Assembly: GCA_018806915.1 (NCBI GenBank)
Contig: JAGKQI010000105.1
Coordinates: 3,782,001-3,846,000, forward strand
Direction of reading: 5' to 3'
Source: Phytophthora colocasiae
Lineage: Eukaryota > Oomycota > Peronosporomycetes > Peronosporales > Peronosporaceae
DNA length: 64,000 bases
Positions 43,501 through 52,059 of this stretch are shown piece after piece; the stretch's first letter is position 1; each line of letters starts with the position of its first letter. A model generated the notes under the pieces. That model had not been told where the DNA came from. It saw only the letters and a program-made list of their open reading frames with translations, and did not search any database. Position numbers and translations under genes: made by a program.

Positions 43501-46500
43501 CTTCTGGTTCCACTCATTGATGCATCCATTTGTATCGACGCCAAAAATTGGAGCATTTGCAGTATCAATCAGTCGGAAGTACTCGTGTTCTTGGGCAATG
43601 CGATCCGTGATGTCCTGTCCGATACCAACAACACCAACAATACTACCATTTGAATCGTAGCGTGGTGTCGCGTTCAACAGGATTTCGATTCGGGTTCCAG
43701 GCCTGGTGATGAGTGGGAACTCGAAATTTGCAGTTTCTTCACCCCTCAGAGCCTGCGAGAGAACCTCAGCAACAATTGGCCGGAACTCCGGCGAAATGAA
43801 AGTCTCCACAAGGTTCTCGCCCATGACTTCATCAATAGCATAATTCGTAATCTGAGCTGCCTTCCGATTCCAAATGTTGACACACATGTTGGCATCCACA
43901 CCGAAGATAGGAGCATTAGCTGTATCAATCAGACGACTATACTCCTGCTCCTGGGCAATGCGTTCGGTGATGTCCTGTCCGATTCCAACCATGCCCTTCA
44001 CTTCGCCATGCTCGTTGTATCGAGGCGTCGCATTCAACAAAATCTCCACACGGCGACCAGCCTTCGTAATCAACGGGAACTCAAAGTTGGCTGTTTCGTC
44101 ACCTTCGAAAGCTTTCTCTAACACAGTCCGCACTGGGACCTTGTACTCATTCGAAATGAACTCCGCCACGAGATCCTTGCCTAACACGTCTTCATTCATG
44201 TACTGCATGATATCGGCGGCCTTCCGATTCCAGATGTTCACACGACCGTTTGAGTCCACACCAAAGATGGGAGCGTTCGCGGTATCTATAAGTCTGCTAT
44301 ACTCCTGCTCTTGTGCGATACGATCAGTAATATCCTGACCGATACCAACCATACCAATCACCTCTCCATGCTCATTAAATCGTGAAGTTGCATTTAGCAA
44401 AATTTCCACACGTCTTCCAGCCTTGGTCATCAATGGAAATTCAAAGTTCGCTGTCTCAACACCTTCTAACGCCTTGGAGAGCACGAGACCAACTGCCTCA
44501 CGATAGTCTTCTGTGATGAACTTCTCAACGAGATTTTCACCCATCACGTCGTTCGGTGTGTACTGAGTAATCTCTGCAGCCTTCTTATTCCAGATATTAA
44601 CAAGACCACCACCATCAACACCAAAAATCGGAGCGTTTGCAGAATCAATCAGCCGAGCATACTCTTGCTCTTGAGCAATGCGGTCAGTGATGTCCTGTCC
44701 AATGCCAACGACACCAACAATGTGCCCATGCTGATCAAAGCGTGCTGTCGCATTAAGCAAGATGTTAACTCTTCGGCCGGTTTTGGTGATTACCGGCACT
44801 TCAAAGCTCGCTGTATCGTTTCCTTGCAGAGCATTCGACATGATTTCGTACACGATGGCTTGATATTCTGGATCGATGAACGTTTCCACATATTTCTCCC
44901 CAAGTACCTCCTCAACCGAATAATTCGTGATTTGAGCTGCTTTGTTGTTCAGAATGTTCACGCACATATTAGCGTCAACACCAAAAATCGGAGCATTAGC
45001 CGTGTCAATAAGTCGGCTGTACTCTTGCTCTTGCGCAATGCGGTCAGTGATATCCTGCCCAATGCCAACCATTCCCATCACTTCGCCTTGCTCGTTGTAA
45101 CGAGGCGTCGCATTAAGCAAGATTTCTACTCGCCGACCCGCTTTCGTGATTAGAGGAAACTCGAAGTTGGCTGTCTCCACACCTTCAAAAGCTTTTTCTA
45201 GCACGCATCGAACAGCTACACGATACTCTTCAGAAATAAACTTGGCTACGAGGTCCTCGCCTAGCACATCTTCAGTCGTGTACTGCATGATATCAGCAGC
45301 CTTCCTATTCCAGATGTTAACGAGTCCATTTGAGTCAACACCGAAAATGGGGGCGTTAGCCGTGTCAATGAGTCGCATGTATTCCTTCTCTTGTGCAATT
45401 CGATCGGTGATGTCCTGGCCAATACCAACCATTCCAATAACCTCGCCGTGTTCATTATTCCTTGGAGTTGCATTCAACAAAATCTCCACTCGCCGACCAG
45501 ACTTCGTCATCAATGGGAACTCGAAATTCGCAGTTTCAACGCCTTCCAAAGCCTTCGACAGCACAAGTCCAACTGCTTCGCGGTAGTCCTCCGTAATGAA
45601 CTTTTCCACTAAATTTTCGCCCATTACATCAGTCGGTGTGTACTGCGTAATTTCAGCCGCCTTCTTGTTCCAAATGTTAACCAGGCCATCAGCATCGACA
45701 CCAAAAATCGGGGCGTTGGCCGAGTCAATGAGCCTCGCATATTCCTCTTCCTGAGCGATACGATCAGTGATATCCTGGCCGATACCCACGACTCCAACAA
45801 TATGTCCGTGCTGATCAAAACGAGCCGTAGCGTTCAGCAGAATGTTCAATTTCCGTCCGTTCTTTGTAATCACTGGCACCTCGAAACTTGCTGTTTCATC
45901 ACCGTGCAATGCCTTCGACATGATATCGTAGACGATAGCCTGATACTCGGGTGCGATAAATGTCTCCACGTACTTTTCCCCAACAACTTCCTCAACAGCG
46001 TAATTCGTGATTTGAGCCGCCTTATTGTTCAGGATATTCACACACATGTTCGCATCGATACCGAAGATAGGGGCGTTAGCCGTATCTATAAGACGACTGT
46101 ACTCCTGCTCCTGCGCGATTCGGTCCGTAATATCCTGACCGATACCCACCATTCCCATCACTTCACCTTGCTCATTGTACCGCGGGGTGGCATTCAGCAA
46201 TATCTCAACCCGTCGACCTGCCCTGGTAATCAACGGAAACTCAAAGTTGGCGGTCTCCACACCTTCAAACGCTTTCTCCAGCACGCTGCGAACAGGCACC
46301 TTGTATTCTTCAGAGATGAACTCAGCGACCAAATCCTTGCCAAGCACATCTTCCGTGGTGTACTGCATAATGTCAGCAGCCTTGCGGTTCCAGATATTAA
46401 CGAGGCCGTTGGAATCAACGCCAAATATGGGAGCATTTGCTGTGTCGATGAGACGCATGTACTCTTTTTCCTGTGCAATACGATCCGTTATGTCTTGACC

Positions 46501-49422
46501 AATCCCAACCATGCCCATAACCTCCCCTTGCTCGTTGTAACGCGGGGTAGCGTTCAGTAGGATCTCGACTCGCCGACCAGACTTTGTAATCAACGGGAAC
46601 TCAAAATTTGCTGTTTCGACACCTTCAAAAGCCTTCTCTAATACGCTTCGAACTGGACTTTTATACTCCTCCGAGATGAATTCTGCCACGAGATCTTTGC
46701 CCAACACGTCCTCGTTCGTATACTGCGTAATATTTGCGGCTTTTCGGTTCCAAATATTGACTTTTCCATCAGAATCCACGCCAAAAATCGGGGCGTTGGC
46801 TGTATCGATCAGTCTCATGTATTCTTGTTCTTGAGCAATGCGATCCGTGATATCTTGTCCAATGCCAACCATTCCGATAACAGATCCATGTTCATTGTAC
46901 CGAGGTGTGGCATTCAGCAGAATTTCGACGCGTCGGCCGGTTTTCGTGATTAATGGAAACTCGAAATTCGCCGTTTCAACTCCATTCAGAGCTTCGGATA
47001 GCACATAGCTCACAGCTTCCTGGTAGTCCTTCGTGATAAACTTCTCTACAAGGTGCTCGCCCATGACTGCATCAGTTGGATACTGCATAATCTCAGCAGC
47101 CTTTTTGTTCCAAATGTTAACACGTCCTTCAGAGTCCACACCAAAGATCGGTGCATTCGCTGTGTCAATCAGGCGAATCAGTTCTTGTTCCTGGGCAATT
47201 CGCTCCGTAATATCCTGGCCAATTCCCACAACGCCAAATATTTGTCCGAGTTCATCGTAACGTGGGGTCGCATTAAGCAGGATCTCGACTCGCCTTCCAG
47301 TCTTGGTAATAAGGGGAAAGTCAAAGTTGTTCGTTTGCTCTCCCTCGAGAGCCCTTTGCAACTCCAGTTCAACTGTAGCTCGATGTTCTTCGGCTACAAA
47401 CCGGTTAACCAGGTCCTTACCCATGACCTCCTCGGCAGAATACTGGGTGATCTCCGCTGCCTTAAGATTCCAAATGTTCACTAATCCATCCCGATCAACA
47501 CCAAAAATCGGAGCGTTTGCTGCGTGAATGAGCCGGTTGGTTTCCTGTTCTTGGGCCATTCGAATAGTAATGTCCTGTCCGATACCTACAACACCAATAA
47601 CAGCACCTTTCTCGTTATAGCGTGAAGTGGCGTTCAAAAGGATCTCTACGCGACGGCCATCCTTTGTGATCAACGGAAACTCAAAGTTTGCTGTTTCTTG
47701 TCCTTCCAGTGCTTGCGATAGCACCGCCCACACAGCCTCCCTGAAATCCTCCGGAATAAAGTTCTCAACTAAATTCGCTCCAAGCACCTCTTCGTTGGAA
47801 TACTGGGTAGTATCAGCAGCTTTCCGGTTCCAAATGTTTACACACCCATTCTCATCCACACCGAAAATCGGAGCATTGGCAGTATCGATAAGACGTGTGT
47901 ACTCCTGCTCTTGAGCACGTCTGTCTGTGATGTCCTGACCGATGCCTACTACCCCGCAAATGTTGCCGAAGTGGTCGTATTTCGGTGTTGCATTTAGCAG
48001 AATATCCAACCGCCGCCCACTCTTCGTGATCAATGGAAAGTCAAAGTTTGCTGTGCCAGTTCCCTCTAAAGCTTTCGCCAAAACCTTGGCAACAGCATCT
48101 CGATAGTCCTCTGAGATAAACTTAAACAGCTCCTGGCCAATGGTGTCTTCATTTGTGTAATCAGTAATAGCTGCTGCCTTCTTGTTCCAGATAATCACTT
48201 CGCAATTGCAGTCCACACCAAAAATGGGAGCATTGGCAGTATCGATCAGCCGGCTGTACTCCTTTTCTTGAATAATTCGATCCGTTATATCCTGACCGAT
48301 TCCAACAACACCCACAAGTTTTCCTGTGTGATCATACCGGGGTGTAGCGTTCAGCAGGATCTCCACTTTTCGACCCGTCTTAGTGACCAATGGGAATTCA
48401 AAGTTTGCCGTCTCAGTTCCCTCGAATGCGCTTTCAAATACTGCTGCAACTGCTGGCCTGAACTCTTCCGATATCAGCGTATCCACGAGATCCACGCCCA
48501 TGACCTCATCGGGTGAATATTCACTGAGCTGAGCCGCTTTGGCGTTAAAAATTACCACTCTTCCTTCGGTATCAACGCCAAAAATGGGGGCGTTTGCCGT
48601 CTCGATGAGTTTTCTGTATTCCATTTCCTTTGTGTTTCTTTCCGTCACATCTTGTCCGATAGCAACAACTCCCAGCACGGACCCCAGGGAATCAAACCTC
48701 GGTGTCAAGCAAAGCACAATTTCAACTCTGGACCCTCTAGCTGTCACCAGCGGCAGTTCAAAATCTGCTCCAGGGATACCCGTCAACGCTTGATCGATTT
48801 TATCCGAGACGATCTTTCTGAAACTCTCATCCACAACTGGCAATAATTGCTCGCCCACCATATCAACACTTGCATAGCCTGTCATAGAGGCCGTCTTGGT
48901 ATTCCAGACTCTGATGTTACCTTCTTTATCCAGTTCAATAATGGGTGCGTTAGCCTGCATCATCACAGTAGCGTACTGCTTCTCCTGAATGGCCCACTCC
49001 GTCACATCCTGGCCCACACCGTACACGCCCACACAGGAGCCGTCCTCGGCCAGCAGCGGTGTCATGTTTGTCAGTACTTGTGCGTTGCGTCCCTTGGTGT
49101 TCCTCAGCGGGATGCGCAACTCCAACTCCGGTCGTTTGTCCTGAATACAGGCCACGATGGTCTCCATGACCTCCAATTTGCGCTGTTTGCCATAAACGAA
49201 GTCAGCTAAGGGACGGCCGACCACGCGGCCCGCCTCAAAGCCTGTAATCTCCTCCATACGCGGGTTCCAGAGCGCCACGCAGCCGTCTGTCCGGACGCCC
49301 AGAGCTGGTGCATTCGCGTCACTCAACATGCGGAAAAGCTCCTGCACGCGCGGCCACGCAGCTCCATTTACGTCCTGCGTCGGCGGCGCAGCGCTGGAGG
49401 CTCGGCGCTTCCCTTTCGCCAT
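40510..49422 (-). CDS. HK3: intact 17-PAS hybrid histidine kinase (2970 aa)
   Basis: An uninterrupted intronless frame from ATG 49422 to TAA 40512-40510. A short basic leader (MAKGKRRASSAAPPTQ) is followed by 17 PAS units between about 49330 and 43270, each about 120 residues. HisKA has FSHELRTPLNG (His2077, codon 43194-43192). HATPase has LLNLLSNAIKFTN, DTGIGM and GSGLGLAICKQL. REC has MDCEMPV (Asp2408, codon 42201-42199) and FMVKPIS. A Ser/Pro-rich linker of about 330 residues leads to Hpt with SHSLKGSSAYVAA (His2858, codon 40851-40849). The C-terminus GPCGIM is a CaaX box. All four phosphorelay modules are therefore in one chain. The first five PAS units, and the segment from the last PAS through the kinase core, are very similar to HK2. 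PAS units lack the NCRFLQ motif of LOV photosensors. Confidence 0.97.
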   Translation of the reverse strand: MAKGKRRASSAAPPTQDVNGAAWPRVQELFRMLSDANAPALGVRTDGCVALWNPRMEEITGFEAGRVVGRPLADFVYGKQRKLEVMETIVACIQDKRPELELRIPLRNTKGRNAQVLTNMTPLLAEDGSCVGVYGVGQDVTEWAIQEKQYATVMMQANAPIIELDKEGNIRVWNTKTASMTGYASVDMVGEQLLPVVDESFRKIVSDKIDQALTGIPGADFELPLVTARGSRVEIVLCLTPRFDSLGSVLGVVAIGQDVTERNTKEMEYRKLIETANAPIFGVDTEGRVVIFNAKAAQLSEYSPDEVMGVDLVDTLISEEFRPAVAAVFESAFEGTETANFEFPLVTKTGRKVEILLNATPRYDHTGKLVGVVGIGQDITDRIIQEKEYSRLIDTANAPIFGVDCNCEVIIWNKKAAAITDYTNEDTIGQELFKFISEDYRDAVAKVLAKALEGTGTANFDFPLITKSGRRLDILLNATPKYDHFGNICGVVGIGQDITDRRAQEQEYTRLIDTANAPIFGVDENGCVNIWNRKAADTTQYSNEEVLGANLVENFIPEDFREAVWAVLSQALEGQETANFEFPLITKDGRRVEILLNATSRYNEKGAVIGVVGIGQDITIRMAQEQETNRLIHAANAPIFGVDRDGLVNIWNLKAAEITQYSAEEVMGKDLVNRFVAEEHRATVELELQRALEGEQTNNFDFPLITKTGRRVEILLNATPRYDELGQIFGVVGIGQDITERIAQEQELIRLIDTANAPIFGVDSEGRVNIWNKKAAEIMQYPTDAVMGEHLVEKFITKDYQEAVSYVLSEALNGVETANFEFPLITKTGRRVEILLNATPRYNEHGSVIGMVGIGQDITDRIAQEQEYMRLIDTANAPIFGVDSDGKVNIWNRKAANITQYTNEDVLGKDLVAEFISEEYKSPVRSVLEKAFEGVETANFEFPLITKSGRRVEILLNATPRYNEQGEVMGMVGIGQDITDRIAQEKEYMRLIDTANAPIFGVDSNGLVNIWNRKAADIMQYTTEDVLGKDLVAEFISEEYKVPVRSVLEKAFEGVETANFEFPLITRAGRRVEILLNATPRYNEQGEVMGMVGIGQDITDRIAQEQEYSRLIDTANAPIFGIDANMCVNILNNKAAQITNYAVEEVVGEKYVETFIAPEYQAIVYDIMSKALHGDETASFEVPVITKNGRKLNILLNATARFDQHGHIVGVVGIGQDITDRIAQEEEYARLIDSANAPIFGVDADGLVNIWNKKAAEITQYTPTDVMGENLVEKFITEDYREAVGLVLSKALEGVETANFEFPLMTKSGRRVEILLNATPRNNEHGEVIGMVGIGQDITDRIAQEKEYMRLIDTANAPIFGVDSNGLVNIWNRKAADIMQYTTEDVLGEDLVAKFISEEYRVAVRCVLEKAFEGVETANFEFPLITKAGRRVEILLNATPRYNEQGEVMGMVGIGQDITDRIAQEQEYSRLIDTANAPIFGVDANMCVNILNNKAAQITNYSVEEVLGEKYVETFIDPEYQAIVYEIMSNALQGNDTASFEVPVITKTGRRVNILLNATARFDQHGHIVGVVGIGQDITDRIAQEQEYARLIDSANAPIFGVDGGGLVNIWNKKAAEITQYTPNDVMGENLVEKFITEDYREAVGLVLSKALEGVETANFEFPLMTKAGRRVEILLNATSRFNEHGEVIGMVGIGQDITDRIAQEQEYSRLIDTANAPIFGVDSNGRVNIWNRKAADIMQYMNEDVLGKDLVAEFISNEYKVPVRTVLEKAFEGDETANFEFPLITKAGRRVEILLNATPRYNEHGEVKGMVGIGQDITERIAQEQEYSRLIDTANAPIFGVDANMCVNIWNRKAAQITNYAIDEVMGENLVETFISPEFRPIVAEVLSQALRGEETANFEFPLITRPGTRIEILLNATPRYDSNGSIVGVVGIGQDITDRIAQEHEYFRLIDTANAPIFGVDTNGCINEWNQKIEEITGYHKSSVLGLSLVHTFIIPESRQQVRQLLNQALIGIDVGEMELPMTTKRGVFLLLLVNASSKKDMHGNIRGVIGVGQDYTARKHMEAAKVNFLASFSHELRTPLNGVLGMLELLKEQTLDKAPERYVHMAYVSGSLLLNLINDILDLSKIEAGHLEISAAPFQMHELLDYSIEIFKFKARERGLKLELKCDDNVPKVAIGDVVRLRQVLLNLLSNAIKFTNEGSITVTCSVVYTPELPKAFKKLLFQVIDTGIGMDAEEKMRLFSLFTKLERTRQNNPTGSGLGLAICKQLAELMDGQIGVDSELDVGSNFYFTVVVRLLDDMDAKGLFYAANELLTDGGVAPVNMDTSNVNSNDSSTSVAVANAANNAKIVIPRQARILVAEDNEFNWEVVKCFLQEADHLLQWEVNGRDALKAYTENHTKFDLIFMDCEMPVMDGYTATKAIRQFEHENDLPRIPVLGLTAYAMSGDRQKCLGSGMDEFMVKPISKNSLLKAIRQWMRVRYLGPKTATPSVAGSGDYPRGSSENMSVAASAPTVSISSPASSKDRGGEELDIAPTSYPTTSPTPRPSFDSQVDETDLFNNASESAGSRLAPASRHMQQLNLARAISNLELDDPMAIRRQVGPTVRTAVPTTSIFSLGSSIGNSTRSSGLMTLQRDTGGAIVDIPDWKQINKTSATLPNMKDKPLEGAETSDHVSSHSNPTLWSHPPFMGSKKESAPPSTSSQQPLSPSSVSDAMSTRARAATEAGRNDNAPLTLQRFESDRSSDDHAAGDPIAAMLERLNIGSPAAGNGARGPPSVDHASATTESDAAMRVTMDPASIVIPEGDPVDYSRGVQQCGGAEELFLSLLEKFTVSCEAIMSRVLAAYEQGDIGVTRRESHSLKGSSAYVAAMRVSKAAFRVQVACEQLQQYQAEIGTDQPAALADAAVMISLKQSLDGSITLLKKEHRHLRGYLRRNFEFRDLTRSGSASSAAALRAQSSSQDRANGPCGIM
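43270..49335 (-). repeat. Coding tandem PAS array of HK3 (17 units)
   Basis: Units repeat every 360 bp. Units 9-11 and 12-14 form a three-unit higher-order repeat (types SNGLVNIWNRKAADIMQYT, NMCVNILNNKAAQITNY, and NIWNKKAAEITQYTP), followed by a partial third round (15, 16). The nucleotide copies are clearly diverged, so this duplication is older than that in HK2. Confidence 0.92.
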
Positions 49423-50771
49423 GGCGGCGGTAGAATGCGGAATGGAAATGAAGAGTGCAGGTCATGTGGGGTTTTGTATTGAGTTTTGTATGGGTTGGTA
49501 CACCTGGCGATTGAGGTACGTGCCTACTTTTAGCCTCGTTTTTAGCCCTACGCATTATCGTGATGATGGGCTCTCCATGTTGCACTAAAGAAAGCGACGG
49601 TTAGCTGGCGGATGCTGGCTTGCTCCTATGGAGCTTCTAGCAACTGTTCCAGCCACAGCAGCTCCAGAAGAAGGTGGTAAGTTGCTTGAACATTGTGGAG
49701 TTGGTTGGAAAGCGCTTGAGGAGTTGGAGGCGAATTCGCGAGTGTGAATTGTCAGCAAGAAATCCCTGGAGCGGCGTGTTACCGGGTACGTGAATTGAGC
49801 TGCTACCTGATTCTTCTTGACGAAAGTTTGGCTGGTGCTGGTGCACATGGAGGGCAACATCCATCCAGTGCGATAACAGACACTGGTACTAGTATCTTCA
49901 ATCGCTTCGCTGGTCGTTGGTGTCGTGCTCGTCTGCCCCTGGAAACAATCATGCTGGGGGCTATCCACTTGTTGTTGATGGTCGCTGTCTGATATAACGT
50001 CTGTGAAAGCTACGTGATCATGAAGACGGTGCAACGGTTCCAGAAGTGTAACCGAGACGCTGACGACCAATTGCTGGCATTGACAAGCACCTGCAACGCG
50101 AAGTTCCCTCACATTGCAGCAGGCGCTGGAACTGGTTGAATCTAGTAAGGAAAAGATCGACGTCTAGCTCCAAGATGATACCAGCAAGTTACGAGAAACA
50201 CGGCAGCATTGTATTGAGTTGGCATCACATGCGACTACGGTGCAGCTTAATGGCAATATGCTAGCTCACACTATCGTGACGCCAACGTTCTAGGCGCAGC
50301 CCCATCCGCAGCATGTCCAGAACTTGAAGTGGTCGAGAGCGCTGCACTTCTCGTAGACTATTTCCGCGACGTCAGCGTCGACTGACCCCAACGAGCCGTC
50401 TGCACTTGTTAGTTGCAACGATCGTGACTCCCCAACACGCAAAAATTGTGTATCCGACGACAACCCCTTGGCTTGCATGAGGTCAAACGCTATAAAAATG
50501 GTCAAGGCAGGAAGCAGCTTGAACATCTCAAACGTCGATTCGTTTCTTGCTGACTGTGAAGAGATTTTCCAAAATGCTTCTGTGTCTGTCCGAGGACAGC
50601 ACTACATGAAAAATATAGAACACAATGAATCCGCTTCATTCTACTTGTTTTTGCCGTCCGTGTTGTAGGAATAATCGACATGTCTACTTTGTCACCTTCT
50701 TGTCCTGGTCATTCCAATATGTAGCCATTTGGCACTGTGGATATCGTACTTAGTGTGAAACCTACTTCGAA
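49423..50771. other. Intergenic region between HK3 and the PUB gene, possible decayed coding remnant
   Basis: This 1.35-kb divergent interval holds the HK3 promoter. No intact gene is visible. Around 50110-50290 on the plus strand a helical, coiled-coil-like reading (QQALELVESSKEKIDV, then LQDDTSKLRETRQHC after one stop) suggests a degenerate exon. A minus-strand open frame at 49585-50112 has no recognisable domain. Confidence 0.4.
50707..50722 (+). promoter_or_regulatory. Possible oomycete initiator element
   Basis: GGTCATTCCAATATGT shares the TCATTCC core of the oomycete initiator and lies 50 bp upstream of the PUB gene ATG. Confidence 0.4.
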
Positions 50772-51992
50772 ATGAGTGAATTCCGACAAGCTACAGCAGA
50801 CGTCGAGGCGCTTCAGGAGCGTCTTGGTCAGTTACAACAGGCTGTCACCGACAACACACTAGATGCCACTCTAGTGGAGAACTTCAGCTACATTTTGGTG
50901 GGTTTCATACCGCCCACCACTTGCTACTTGTTTCGAAATGACATCAAGTACAGGCTAATTCTACTTCAATTGTCTGTATCTTTGTTCTTTACAGGCTGCA
51001 ATCGATGGCAGCGTGAACGATATGATGGAGAAATTCCGAGCACGTTGTACAATGGTAGATCCTGTGACGAACCAACCTCGGTTTGGCCCCAAAATGCTGG
51101 CCAAAGTGCAGGATATGCTACGTCGCTACGATGACGTGAAGCTATCGGTAGCAGAAGACTCGCCGTTGCGTCTAGAGCTCGAGTCACAGATCAATCAGCT
51201 ATTACAAGTTAGAGCAAGAAAAAAGGAAGAGCAAGAGCAAAAAGAAAGAGAGTCGATGGAAGCTCAACATGCTGCTGAAATGGCCAAGAAGCAGGAGCAG
51301 CAAAAACTACAACAAGAAGCTCTACAACGTGAAGCTGCGCGGGAGCAGGAAGAGAAGTTGAGGGTTGAAGCGCTAGCTGCTGCTGCTCAGAAAATACGTG
51401 AACAGCGTGAGAAGGAGCGTGCTGAAGTGGAATATCAGAAAAAGCTGGAAGAAGAAAAACGTGAATGCTTGAACGCAACGATCCCACATGGAAAAGAGGG
51501 GCTGGAACAAGCTATATTGATGCTGAGAGAAAGCACAGGGAGTGAGGTATGTCCTGTGTATGGGTTTTGGTACTTCACCATTAACGCAATTTGTTTTGAA
51601 TGTAGACGGTGTTTCAACAATCTTTGCAGAAGCTCCTCACTGTAGTGAGTAATATCTGCTCGTCGCCAGAGAATGCAGCTTTCCGTCATATTCCAAGGGA
51701 CAATGCCAATTTTCACGCCGATCTTGGGCAATATGTTGGTGGGCATCAATGTCTGCTAGCTTTGGGCTTTAAGGAGTTACATCAAGGAGATGAAGCACAA
51801 CCTAAAGCTGTTTTTGTTTTGGAGGTAGAGTTTTGTTCGTACGTACAGTTCATCGTGCTAAATTTTTTCAACTCATTTGTCTCGTGGCTGACTTTGCTAC
51901 AGGAACCTGATTTGTCGGAAGATTTAGATGCCTGGAGCAATTGGTTTGACGAACTTAAGGAAATGCAAAACCTGGTCGAGTCAAAATTGTGA
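50772..51992 (+). CDS. PUB-domain protein with central coiled coil (328 aa)
   Basis: Four exons, 50772-50897, 50995-51546, 51606-51824 and 51903-51992, join in frame to 987 nt. The N-terminal part is helical (ADVEALQERLGQLQQAV). A long Glu/Lys/Gln coiled coil runs through exon 2 (KKEEQEQKERESMEAQHAA and on). The C-terminal part is a PUB domain: FQQSLQKLLTVVSNICSSP, NAAFRHIPRDNANF, and CLLALGFKEL. PUB domains, as in N-glycanase and UBXN6, bind the C-terminal tail of the AAA ATPase p97/VCP, so a role in protein quality control is likely. No UBX or transglutaminase domain is present. The stop lies 67 bp from that of the multi-PH gene (convergent). Confidence 0.83.
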
Positions 51993-52059
51993 AGGAAACA
52001 ATAGAAGTGAACTTCATCACTCACGAGCGCGCTGAACCAAATAATTTGTATTGTGTCTG

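Noticed and set aside
40510..49422. PAS units as LOV blue-light sensors
   Set aside because: None has the NCRFLQ motif with the flavin-binding Cys; the equivalent region reads as KAAEITQY or similar.
49585..50112. Minus-strand open frame of 175 codons upstream of HK3
   Set aside because: No recognisable domain, no splice support, low-complexity Ser/Thr content and overlap with the expected HK3 promoter.
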